Origin: Lentisphaerota bacterium
Lineage (GTDB): Bacteria > Verrucomicrobiota > Kiritimatiellia > UBA8416 > JAFGIZ01
Direction of reading: 5' to 3'
DNA: 5,945 nucleotides
Assembly (NCBI GenBank): GCA_016929365.1
Contig: JAFGIZ010000215.1
Coordinates: 1-5,945, forward strand
The position numbers and the translations under genes were made by a program. Positions 1 through 5,945 of this stretch are shown piece after piece. Each line of letters begins with the position of its first letter. Position 1 is the stretch's first letter. The notes below the pieces were generated by a model, which searched no databases, had not been told where the DNA came from, and saw only the letters and a list, made by a program, of their open reading frames with translations.

Positions 1-953
1 ACGCGGGTCGTGCAGATCGAGCCGGGCCCGATGCCGACCTTGACGGCATGGGCGCCGGCATCGCGCAGCGCCAGGGCGCCTGCGGCCGTGCCCACGTTGC
101 CGGCGACGATATCCACGTCGGGATAATGCTGCCGCAGCCAGCGGACCATGTTGATGATATTGGCGGAGTGGCCGTGCGCGCTGTCCACCACGATGACATC
201 CACGCCCTCGTCCACGAGCGCCTCGACGCGCGCGTGGTCACCCGGGCTGACCGCCGCGGCGGCGCGCAGGCGGTACTTCGCGTCGCGGTTGTAGAGCGGG
301 TGCACGTTCCGGACCAGGTTGCTGACGTCCGTAAAACTGTACAACCCGACCAGCTTGCCGCCGTCGACGAGCGGCAACTTGCCGATGCGCCGGGACATCA
401 TGATGCGGTAGGCGTCCTGCAGGCCGGTGTCGGGGGGGGCGGTGGTCACGTCGCGCGTCATCACGTCGGCCACGCGCGTGGCGCTGTCATCGGCGAATTT
501 CATGTCGGTGGACGTCAGGATGCCGACCAGCGTGCCCTCGGCATTGAGGATCGGGAAGCCGCTGAAGCGGAACGCTTTCTGTTGCTTGCGTTCTTCGACG
601 TAGCGGATCGTATCGCTGTCGCGGAAGACGATCGGGTCGCGGATCAACCCGTGCAAATGATGTTTGACGACGCCGACCTGGCGGGCCTGCTCTTCCGCGG
701 GGAGGTTCTTGTGTATAACGCCGATACCGCCCAGCAGGGCCATTTCCACGGCCATCGGCGCCTCGGTGACGGTGTCCATGGCGGCGCTGACAAAGGGCAT
801 GTTGGAGGTGATACGGGCCGTCAGCCGCGAGACAATGCTCACGTCGTCCGGCATGAAATCGGCGTATTGCGTCACCAGCGAGATATCGTCGAAGGTCAGG
901 CCCTCGTGCGGAAACTGCGCCATGAACGCGTCCATGTGCGGATTGACGGACAT
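1..953 (-). CDS. guaB: IMP dehydrogenase, N-terminal 317 residues (3' end beyond the window)
   Basis: Inosine-5'-monophosphate dehydrogenase oxidises IMP to XMP with NAD+ in the cytoplasm, the committed step of GMP synthesis. I translated the minus strand from ATG at 953-951; the frame stays open to the window edge. Visible in order: the family N-terminus LTFDD (residues 19-23), the SAAMDTVTE strand (57-64), GGIGVIHKN (75-83), two CBS modules at about 95-215 (ending SFTDV), the catalytic barrel again with VDSAHGHS (256-263), GNVGTA (285-290), and the IMP-binding loop GPGSICTTR with the catalytic Cys at 314. About 170 C-terminal residues (flap and K+ site) lie outside, judged from the usual length near 490. 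The start is supported by a CGGAGGAA ribosome site about 10 bases upstream; Met7 and Met11 are weaker alternatives that would shorten the N-terminus. It is divergent from the LarA-like gene. Family assignment is firm. Confidence 0.97.
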   Translation of the reverse strand, partial: MSVNPHMDAFMAQFPHEGLTFDDISLVTQYADFMPDDVSIVSRLTARITSNMPFVSAAMDTVTEAPMAVEMALLGGIGVIHKNLPAEEQARQVGVVKHHLHGLIRDPIVFRDSDTIRYVEERKQQKAFRFSGFPILNAEGTLVGILTSTDMKFADDSATRVADVMTRDVTTAPPDTGLQDAYRIMMSRRIGKLPLVDGGKLVGLYSFTDVSNLVRNVHPLYNRDAKYRLRAAAAVSPGDHARVEALVDEGVDVIVVDSAHGHSANIINMVRWLRQHYPDVDIVAGNVGTAAGALALRDAGAHAVKVGIGPGSICTTR

Positions 954-961
954 AAAACCAT

Positions 962-969
962 TTCCTCCG
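962..969 (-). promoter_or_regulatory. Ribosome binding site of guaB
   Basis: On the minus strand the sequence CGGAGGAA lies about 10 bases before the ATG at 953-951. It decides the start over Met7 and Met11. Another ATG at 961-959 directly abuts this site and is out of frame with guaB, so it is not used as the gene start. Confidence 0.8.
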
Positions 970-980
970 TTGCCCCATGC

Positions 981-1009
981 GTCTTAACGGTTTGCGCGGC
1001 GCCGGTCAA
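981..1009 (-). promoter_or_regulatory. Possible sigma-70-type promoter for guaB
   Basis: Read on the minus strand, TTGACC (1009-1004, five of six to the -35 consensus) is followed after 17 bases by TAAGAC (986-981, three of six to the -10 consensus). It would start transcription about 20 bases before the guaB start codon. The -10 match is poor and the background is G+C-rich, so this is only a candidate. Confidence 0.3.
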
Positions 1010-1045
1010 GGGCAAAGGCGGGGTTGCGCGATCCTGACGCTATCC

Positions 1046-1079
1046 GGGCCGGCCGGTGGCTCCGGAGGGCGGCCGGCTC
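1046..1079. repeat. G+C-rich dyad overlapping a near-direct repeat in the divergent intergenic region
   Basis: GCCGGCCG at 1048-1055 is complementary to CGGCCGGC at 1070-1077; a G-T and a G-C pair extend the stem at its base (1046-1047 with 1078-1079). The 14-base loop holds the perfect palindrome CTCCGGAG (1060-1067). The same stretch also reads as a near-direct repeat: GGCCGGTGGCTCCG (1051-1064) and GGCCGGCTCCG (1071-1081). There is no T-tract on either side, so it is not a standard terminator. It could be an operator, a transcript hairpin or simply chance in G+C-rich DNA. The symmetry is seen; any function is inference. Confidence 0.4.
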
Positions 1080-1098
1080 CGCCGCCGCGGGGATGGGA

Positions 1099-1127
1099 TT
1101 GACAGGATGGAGGTTCTGCGGGTTAAT
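1099..1127 (+). promoter_or_regulatory. Possible sigma-70-type promoter for the LarA-like gene and operon
   Basis: A perfect -35 TTGACA (1099-1104) is followed after 17 bases by GTTAAT (1122-1127, four of six to TATAAT but lacking the important first T and second A). Predicted initiation near 1134 would leave a leader of only about 18 bases that begins at the ribosome site. No better pair was seen upstream of the operon, but the short leader and poor -10 keep this tentative. Confidence 0.35.
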
Positions 1128-1132
1128 AGGCC

Positions 1133-1144
1133 GGAGGGAGGAGG
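1133..1144 (+). promoter_or_regulatory. Strong ribosome binding site of the LarA-like gene
   Basis: GGAGGGAGGAGG ends 7 bases before the ATG at 1152. This purine-rich site decides the start in favour of 1152 over an in-frame GTG at 1056, which would add 32 residues encoded by the G+C-rich dyad region and not resembling the family. Confidence 0.85.
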
Positions 1145-1151
1145 CACACGC

Positions 1152-2450
1152 ATGCTGTTCTATGAACGGGGCTCGGCGCACGAGGTTCTGGGGCCGGACG
1201 ATCTCCGGGCGGGGCTTTTCGAAGCGCTGGACGCGTTGGGGCCCCGTGAGCGCGTGCTGGCGGTGCCGCCCGACATCACGCGCGTGCACTCCTTTGCCGG
1301 GCCGCTGACCCGGTTTGCCGGGGAGTTCTACGGCGCCCGGTTGCGTGACGTGCTCCCGGCGACGGGCACCCATACGCCGATGACGGCGCAGGAGATCGGC
1401 GCGATGTATGCCGGCGTGCCGCCGGAGCTGTTCCGGGTGCACGACTGGCGCGGCGGAACGACGACCCTGGGCGAGGTGCCGGCCGCGTTTATCCGCGAGG
1501 TTTCGGAGGGCAGGCTGGACTATGCATGGCCGGCGCAGGTGGACCGCCTGCTCACGGAGGACGCGTTCGACCTGATCCTGTCCATCGGCCAGGTCGTCCC
1601 GCACGAGGTCGTGGGTATGGCCAACTACAACAAGAACATCCTGGTCGGGACGGGCGGGGCGGACGGGATCAACAAGAGTCATTTTCTCGGCGCCGTATAC
1701 GGCATGGAACGCATGATGGGGCATACGGACACGCCGGTGCGGCGGGTGTTGAATTATGCGACGGAGCATTTCGCGCGGGACCTGCCGATCGTGTACGTGC
1801 AGACCGTGGTCGGGCGCGACGGGGCGGGCCGGTTATGTGTGCGGGGGTTGTTTATCGGAGACGACGCGGCCTGTTTCGAGCGGGCCGCCGCCCTGGCCCG
1901 CGAGGTCAACGTCATATGCCTGGCGGCGCCGCTGGAGAAGGCGGTGGTCTACCTCGATCCGGGGGAATACCGCAGCACCTGGCTGGGCAATAAAAGCATC
2001 TACCGCCTGCGCATGGCGATGGCCGACGGCGGCGAGCTGATCGTGCTGGCGCCTGGCGTCCGGATGTTCGGCGAGGACCCCGAAATCGACCGGCTGATCC
2101 GCGCCTACGGCTATGGCGGCACGGCGGCGGTTCTGGATGCCGTGGAACGGAACGCGGACCTGAGGGCCAATTTGAGCGCGGCGGCGCACCTGATTCATGG
2201 TTCCTCCGAAGGACGTTTTACGATAACGTACTGTCCCGGCGGGATGACGCGGGAAGCCGTTGAGGGCGTCGGTTTCCGGTACGGCGATCCGGATGCCCTC
2301 TCGCGGCGGTACGCGCCGGAGGCCCTGCGGGACGGCTGGAATACCCTGCCCGACGGGGAGAGGGTGTTTTATGTGTCCAATCCCGGACTGGGATTATGGG
2401 CGTGGCGGGACCGTTTTGAGGGGGCCGCGGCGCCGGAGAGGACGGCATGA
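1152..2450 (+). CDS. LarA/DUF2088-family protein, probable nickel-pincer-dependent 2-hydroxyacid racemase or epimerase
   Basis: A 432-residue cytoplasmic protein, close to the usual LarA length (about 420-430). LarA enzymes invert the carbon bearing the hydroxyl of 2-hydroxyacids by hydride transfer to a nickel-pincer nucleotide tethered to a lysine. Visible here: PPDITR with Asp41 and Arg44, GTH with His74, VVPH with His151, then Lys161 and His177. The His-to-Lys (+10) and Lys-to-His (+16) spacings equal those I recall for His174, Lys184 and His200 of Lactobacillus plantarum LarA, so cofactor binding and catalysis look intact. Further on, STWLGNK (275-281) appears to replace the Tyr-Gln-x-x-Lys substrate motif, keeping an aromatic (Trp277) and Lys281 but losing Gln. 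The substrate is therefore probably not lactate; it cannot be named from sequence. No larB, larC or larE cofactor genes are in view. It is first in the operon and its TGA overlaps the next ATG. Confidence 0.88.
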   Translation: MLFYERGSAHEVLGPDDLRAGLFEALDALGPRERVLAVPPDITRVHSFAGPLTRFAGEFYGARLRDVLPATGTHTPMTAQEIGAMYAGVPPELFRVHDWRGGTTTLGEVPAAFIREVSEGRLDYAWPAQVDRLLTEDAFDLILSIGQVVPHEVVGMANYNKNILVGTGGADGINKSHFLGAVYGMERMMGHTDTPVRRVLNYATEHFARDLPIVYVQTVVGRDGAGRLCVRGLFIGDDAACFERAAALAREVNVICLAAPLEKAVVYLDPGEYRSTWLGNKSIYRLRMAMADGGELIVLAPGVRMFGEDPEIDRLIRAYGYGGTAAVLDAVERNADLRANLSAAAHLIHGSSEGRFTITYCPGGMTREAVEGVGFRYGDPDALSRRYAPEALRDGWNTLPDGERVFYVSNPGLGLWAWRDRFEGAAAPERTA

Positions 2451-3979
2451 CGGTACGGGCAGACATGTGGCGGCGCGGGGCGATCCTGCTGGCGGTCGCG
2501 TGCCTGGCGTCCTGCGGACGCCGGGAGACGGCGCAGCCGGCGCTCGAGGCGGGTCTCGCCCGCCTGCGCGCGGGACTGGCGGCGGACGGCACCGAGGCGG
2601 ATCTCCGCGCGGCGGCGGCGCAGCTCGAGACGGCGGTCCGGCGCAAGGCCGACAACGCCACGGCCGCGGCGAATCTGGGCATCGCGTACTGGAAGTTGAA
2701 CCGCTACGAAGACGCCGCGCGCCTGCTGCGCCGCGCGGCCGAACTGAATCCCGCGGATGCGCGTCCGCTCGAGTTTGTGGCGAAAGTGTACATTGACGCC
2801 CAGCAGTGGGAAAAAGCCCGCCTTGCGCTGGACCAGGCTTTTCAGCGCACTACCGACTCGCCGCGTATTCTGACCGCCATGAGCGTCGCCGCCGCCCAGG
2901 CGGGCGCCGACGCCCTGGCGCAGGAATTTCTCGTCAGCGCGCTGGAGCAGGACGCGGCGTATCCGCCGGCGCTCTACAACATGGCCGTGCTGCAGCGGGA
3001 CCGGCTGGGCAATCCCGCCGAAGCCGCCGGGTATTTCCGCCGTTACCTGTCGGCCGCCGAATCGCCCGGCGCGGCGGCGGTGGACACGCTGCACGTGGCC
3101 CTGGCGCGCGATGCGGTGAACGCCCTGGCGAAACAGGGCCGCCGGCCGGAAGCGGCGGCCGCAACCCTGCCGGAGCCGAAGCCGGACCGGGCGAAGGGCA
3201 AGCGGTTGCTGGCCGAAGCGGAAGAGGATGTCCGGGGCGGCGCGTTCGACAGCGCGCTCGTGCGCCTCAAAGAGGCCCGGGCCATTCTGCCGGACGATCC
3301 CGATGTCATCTGGGCGCTGGCGCTGCTTTACGACCGCCACATCGGCGACCAGGAGCGCGCGGCGGCGCTGTACGAGGCATTTCTCAAGCAGTTTCCCGAC
3401 GACCCGCGGCTCGAAGCGGCCCGGCGGCGGGAGGCCGAGAGCCTTAAGCGGGCCCGATCGGCTGCCGCGGAAGCGGCCCTGACCGCGGAGGCCGCGGGGA
3501 CGGGAACCGCCGGACAGCCGGACACCGGCCGGGCCCTGGACCTGTGGTCCCGGGGGTTGCAGTACCAGAATGCGGGCGAGACCGAAAAGGCGGTGGCCGC
3601 CTATACGCAGGCGATCGCGTACGACGAGACGCTGCTCAGCGCGTGGTATAACCTGGGGCTGGTACAGAAGCAGGCCGGCCGGTTGCGCAAGGCCGCACAG
3701 GCCTTCGAACAGGTGCTGGGCCTCAAACCGGACATGGCGGAGGCGGAATACATGCTGGGCGTGGTGTATTACGACCTGCGTGAACCGGACGAAGCCGTAG
3801 CACACCTGGAACGGGCCCTGCGCATGAAGCCGGACCACGGCAGGGCCCACCTGGTGCTCGGTGCAGCCTACGGCCTCCTGGGCCGGAAAGACAAGGCGCG
3901 GGTGCACCTGGAGCGGACGCTGGTGCTGTTGCCGGGCACATCCTATGCGCAACAGGCGCGCGCCCTGCTCGAGCCATGA
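2447..3979 (+). CDS. TPR-repeat lipoprotein
   Basis: A 510-residue protein with a bacterial lipoprotein signal: basic start (MTVRADMWRR), hydrophobic core (GAILLAVACL) and lipobox LASC, giving lipidated Cys23 after cleavage; Gly24 and Arg25 follow. It should be anchored to a membrane on its outer side. The mature part is mostly tetratricopeptide repeats: about 71-104, 105-138, a degenerate one 139-172, 173-206 and 283-318, then an Ala-rich charged linker (325-360) and a well-formed C-terminal block of four repeats (362-395, 396-429, 430-463, 464-497). TPRs are protein-binding scaffolds; no enzyme domain is visible, so the partner and role are unknown. Start 2447 overlaps the previous stop as ATGA and has GGAGAGGA at 2435-2442; the in-frame ATG at 2465 would also give a fine signal peptide but lacks a clear ribosome site. 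Its stop overlaps the cvpA start. Confidence 0.9.
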   Translation: MTVRADMWRRGAILLAVACLASCGRRETAQPALEAGLARLRAGLAADGTEADLRAAAAQLETAVRRKADNATAAANLGIAYWKLNRYEDAARLLRRAAELNPADARPLEFVAKVYIDAQQWEKARLALDQAFQRTTDSPRILTAMSVAAAQAGADALAQEFLVSALEQDAAYPPALYNMAVLQRDRLGNPAEAAGYFRRYLSAAESPGAAAVDTLHVALARDAVNALAKQGRRPEAAAATLPEPKPDRAKGKRLLAEAEEDVRGGAFDSALVRLKEARAILPDDPDVIWALALLYDRHIGDQERAAALYEAFLKQFPDDPRLEAARRREAESLKRARSAAAEAALTAEAAGTGTAGQPDTGRALDLWSRGLQYQNAGETEKAVAAYTQAIAYDETLLSAWYNLGLVQKQAGRLRKAAQAFEQVLGLKPDMAEAEYMLGVVYYDLREPDEAVAHLERALRMKPDHGRAHLVLGAAYGLLGRKDKARVHLERTLVLLPGTSYAQQARALLEP

Positions 3980-4488
3980 ACTTCGCGTGGCCGCCCAATG
4001 CCGTGGACGCCGGCGCGGGCGTCGTCCTGCTGTGGGGCATGCTGGTGGGGCTGCGCCGCGGCTTGTCCGGCGAACTGGGCCAGCTGGCGGGGGTCGTGGC
4101 CGCTTTCGTGTGCGGACTGCGGCTTTACGGCCCGTTTGCGGACTGGCTGCTGACCGGCACGCGGCTGACCGGGCAGTCGGCCCGCGCGGCGGCCTTCCTG
4201 ATCACGGTTATCGCCGCGTTGATCGTTCTGATCGTGATGCGCGCTTTCCTGCGGGGCCTGGTGCGGCTCGTGGTGGCGGAGACCGCGGACCGGCCGCTGG
4301 GCCTGGCGGCCGGCCTGCTGCGCTCGGCGGTGCTGATCGTCATCGTCGTGGTCGTCATGAACCTGTGGCCCAGCGCCACGCTTAACCGCATGTTCGGCGA
4401 AGCCTCGGTGGTCGGTACGCTGGTGCTCCGCGCCCTGCCGGCGCTGCGGGAGGACGCGGAGACCGGGGAGCGCGGGGCCGATGGCTAA
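3976..4488 (+). CDS. cvpA: CvpA-family inner membrane protein
   Basis: A 170-residue protein of usual CvpA length (about 160-180) with four likely membrane segments: about 10-27, 34-52, 70-92 and 108-130. The N-terminal family pattern is visible: Asp11 at the start of the first segment, then GLRRGLSGELGQLAG (25-39), the Gly-rich-RG-EL signature joining segments one and two. CvpA is named from its requirement for colicin V production in Escherichia coli and has been linked to envelope integrity; its molecular activity is not settled. The tail after residue 150 is polar and probably cytoplasmic. The start ATG overlaps the TPR stop as ATGA and no Shine-Dalgarno is visible before it, so translation probably depends on re-initiation after the TPR gene. 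The last 8 bases overlap the dnaG start. Family call is good despite divergence. Confidence 0.85.
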   Translation: MNFAWPPNAVDAGAGVVLLWGMLVGLRRGLSGELGQLAGVVAAFVCGLRLYGPFADWLLTGTRLTGQSARAAAFLITVIAALIVLIVMRAFLRGLVRLVVAETADRPLGLAAGLLRSAVLIVIVVVVMNLWPSATLNRMFGEASVVGTLVLRALPALREDAETGERGADG

Positions 4489-5945
4489 GATCGTTCCCAA
4501 GCGCGTGCTCGAGGAAATTCGTTTCCGAAACGACATTGTCGAGACCGTCTCGCGCTGCCTGGACCTCAAACGGTCGGGAAACACCTTCAAGGCGCTGTGT
4601 CCGTTTCATAAGGAGAAAACCCCGTCGTTTCACGTCAACCCGCAGCGGCAGATTTACCATTGCTTCGGTTGCGGCGCCGGCGGCGATGTGTTCGCGTTTG
4701 TGCAGCAGTACGAAGGCGTTGATTTCATGACGGCCGTACGGATGCTGGCCGAGCGCGCGGGCGTGCAGCTCGATCTGGAGGACGGGGAACCGGGGGTCTC
4801 GAACAAGCAGGCCCTGTTCGACCTGCTGGCCGACGTGGCGCAGCGGTATCACCGCGTTCTGCTCGAAACAAAAAGCGGTGCGCGGGCCCGCCGTTACCTG
4901 GCGCAGCGGGACCTCTCGGAAGCGGTCATCGCGGATTTCCAGATCGGCTATGCACCCAACCGCTGGGACGCCGTGCTGAACTGGGGCCGCAAGCAGAAGT
5001 TTCCCGTGGAACGGCTGGAGGAGGCGGGTTTGATCGTCGCGGGCAGCAAGCCCGGAGCGCAGGGGCGTTACTACGACCGCTTCCGCAACCGGGTTATGTT
5101 TCCGATCCGGGACGAGCAGGGCCGGGTGATCGGGTTCAGCGGCCGCACGCTGGATGACGCGGCCGACGCCGCCAAGTACGTTAACAGTCCGGAAACCCCG
5201 GTTTTCCGGAAAAGCCGCGTGCTCTACGGCCTGGACCGGGCGCGGCGGGCGGTAACCGAAGCGCGCGAAGCGATTCTCTGCGAAGGACAAATCGACGTCA
5301 TCCGCTGCCACCAGGCGGGCTTTCCTGCAGCGGTGGCGCCCCAGGGAACGGCCCTGACCGAAGACCAGGTGCGGATGGTGCGCCGGTATGCGGACGGCGT
5401 CGTGCTGGTGTTCGATCCGGACCGCGCCGGTCAGGACGCGGCGGTACGGGCGGCCGGCGTCGCGATCGGCGCCGGGCTGGCCGTCCGCGTGGCGGCCCTG
5501 CCCCCGGGCCAGGATCCCGACACGTTGATCCGTGAACGCGGCGCACGGGCCTTCGGCGAAATCCTCGAGCAGGCCGGCTCGGCGGTGCATTTTCAGATCG
5601 AGGTGTTGTCCCGGCGGGAGAACGTGCGCAGCGAGGTGGGGCTTATGCGCGTGGCGCGGGCCGTTCTCGGCACGATCAGCCGGACCCCCAACGCGGTTCA
5701 GCGGGCGGCCCTCGTCCAGGAGGCGGCATCGCTTCTCAATATCCCGGTGAGCGCGCTGCAGGACGATCTGCGTACGGCGATGCGCCGGTCGCGCGGCACG
5801 GCGCCGGCGCGCGGCGGGGCCGCGGACGGAACCGCACGGCGGTCCGCGCGGCCCCTTGAGGAAGTGGAGTTATGCGAGCACCTGGCCCGCGTGGACGACC
5901 TGCCGGAGATCGGGGTTATCGTCTCGCAATACCTGCCGCTGGAAA
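4481..5945 (+). CDS. dnaG: DNA primase DnaG, first 488 residues (3' end beyond the window)
   Basis: DnaG makes the RNA primers for replication and works with the DnaB helicase. I translated from ATG 4481; the frame stays open to the right edge. Domains: CHC2 zinc finger with Cys40, His43, Cys61 and Cys64 (CPFH...CFGC); the RNA polymerase core with RFRNRVMFPI (200-209) and the basic AKYVNSPET (Lys232) and Lys244 region; TOPRIM metal site with Glu268 and Asp272 (EGQIDV), Asp312 and Asp314 (FDPDRAG), Asp345 and Asp347 (GQDPDTL); then an Arg/Ala/Gly-rich linker (about 434-458) and the beginning of the C-terminal helicase-interaction region. All catalytic positions known in E. coli DnaG have counterparts. 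The start overlaps cvpA by 8 bases and has GGGGAG at 4465-4470, ten bases upstream. The FDPD form of the TOPRIM DxD motif, where E. coli has YDGD, is a mild variation. Confidence 0.97.
   Translation, partial: MAKIVPKRVLEEIRFRNDIVETVSRCLDLKRSGNTFKALCPFHKEKTPSFHVNPQRQIYHCFGCGAGGDVFAFVQQYEGVDFMTAVRMLAERAGVQLDLEDGEPGVSNKQALFDLLADVAQRYHRVLLETKSGARARRYLAQRDLSEAVIADFQIGYAPNRWDAVLNWGRKQKFPVERLEEAGLIVAGSKPGAQGRYYDRFRNRVMFPIRDEQGRVIGFSGRTLDDAADAAKYVNSPETPVFRKSRVLYGLDRARRAVTEAREAILCEGQIDVIRCHQAGFPAAVAPQGTALTEDQVRMVRRYADGVVLVFDPDRAGQDAAVRAAGVAIGAGLAVRVAALPPGQDPDTLIRERGARAFGEILEQAGSAVHFQIEVLSRRENVRSEVGLMRVARAVLGTISRTPNAVQRAALVQEAASLLNIPVSALQDDLRTAMRRSRGTAPARGGAADGTARRSARPLEEVELCEHLARVDDLPEIGVIVSQYLPLE

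Noticed and set aside
48..1037. 329-residue open frame on the plus strand opposite guaB
   Set aside because: The minus strand here encodes unmistakable IMP dehydrogenase; the plus-strand translation is a His/Asp/Val/Gly-rich shadow.
1046..1090. Bidirectional rho-independent terminator between the divergent genes
   Set aside because: The stem has no T-tract on either strand, and divergent genes do not need a terminator between them.
1056..1151. GTG start giving the LarA-like protein 32 extra residues
   Set aside because: The extension is encoded by the G+C-rich dyad region, does not resemble the family, and the ATG at 1152 has a near-ideal ribosome site.
984..1769. 261-residue open frame on the minus strand across the intergenic region and the LarA-like gene
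   Set aside because: It is antisense to conserved LarA motifs and rich in Arg, His and Pro with no domain; it would also occupy the guaB promoter region.
2369..3952. 527-residue open frame on the minus strand opposite the TPR gene
   Set aside because: It is antisense to a TPR lipoprotein with clear repeats and signal peptide. The translation is rich in Arg, Gly, Gln, His and Val with no domain, as expected for the complement of a G+C-rich gene.
4382..5590. 402-residue open frame on the minus strand opposite cvpA and dnaG
   Set aside because: It lies opposite the catalytic core of dnaG, has no recognisable motif and has the composition of a codon-bias shadow.

Overview
This is a G+C-rich bacterial window with ordinary chromosomal genes. 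It holds one partial gene on the minus strand (guaB, IMP dehydrogenase, cut by the left edge) and, divergent from it, four plus-strand genes: a LarA/DUF2088-family (nickel-pincer racemase/epimerase-like) protein, a TPR lipoprotein, a CvpA-family membrane protein, and DNA primase DnaG (cut by the right edge). No tRNA, rRNA, CRISPR array, insertion sequence, attachment site or convincing rho-independent terminator was seen. The LTFDDISLVTQYADF-type start of the IMP dehydrogenase and the LarA-like protein next to a TPR lipoprotein made me think of the Planctomycetes-Verrucomicrobia-Chlamydiae group (Verrucomicrobia, Kiritimatiellota or Lentisphaerae type). That placement comes from memory of family sequences and is a weak inference.

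Layout: bases 1-953 are guaB on the minus strand, ending just past the catalytic cysteine loop. Bases 954-1151 form a 198-base divergent intergenic region with a possible promoter for each direction and a G+C-rich dyad overlapping a near-direct repeat. Bases 1152-2450 are the LarA-like gene, 2447-3979 the TPR lipoprotein, 3976-4488 cvpA, and 4481-5945 the 5' part of dnaG. All three junctions of the plus-strand set overlap (4, 4 and 8 bases), so it looks like one translationally coupled operon.

How the genes work together: guaB makes XMP for guanine nucleotide synthesis, and dnaG makes replication primers; both are housekeeping. The LarA-like enzyme keeps the residues expected for binding the nickel-pincer nucleotide cofactor and for proton transfer, but its inferred substrate pocket differs from lactate racemase, so its substrate is unknown. 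The TPR lipoprotein and CvpA protein are envelope proteins of unknown exact role. Their tight coupling to each other and to primase is the most interesting feature, but I see no clear evidence of a wholly new system. Very long reading frames on the opposite strand are codon-bias shadows of the real genes.
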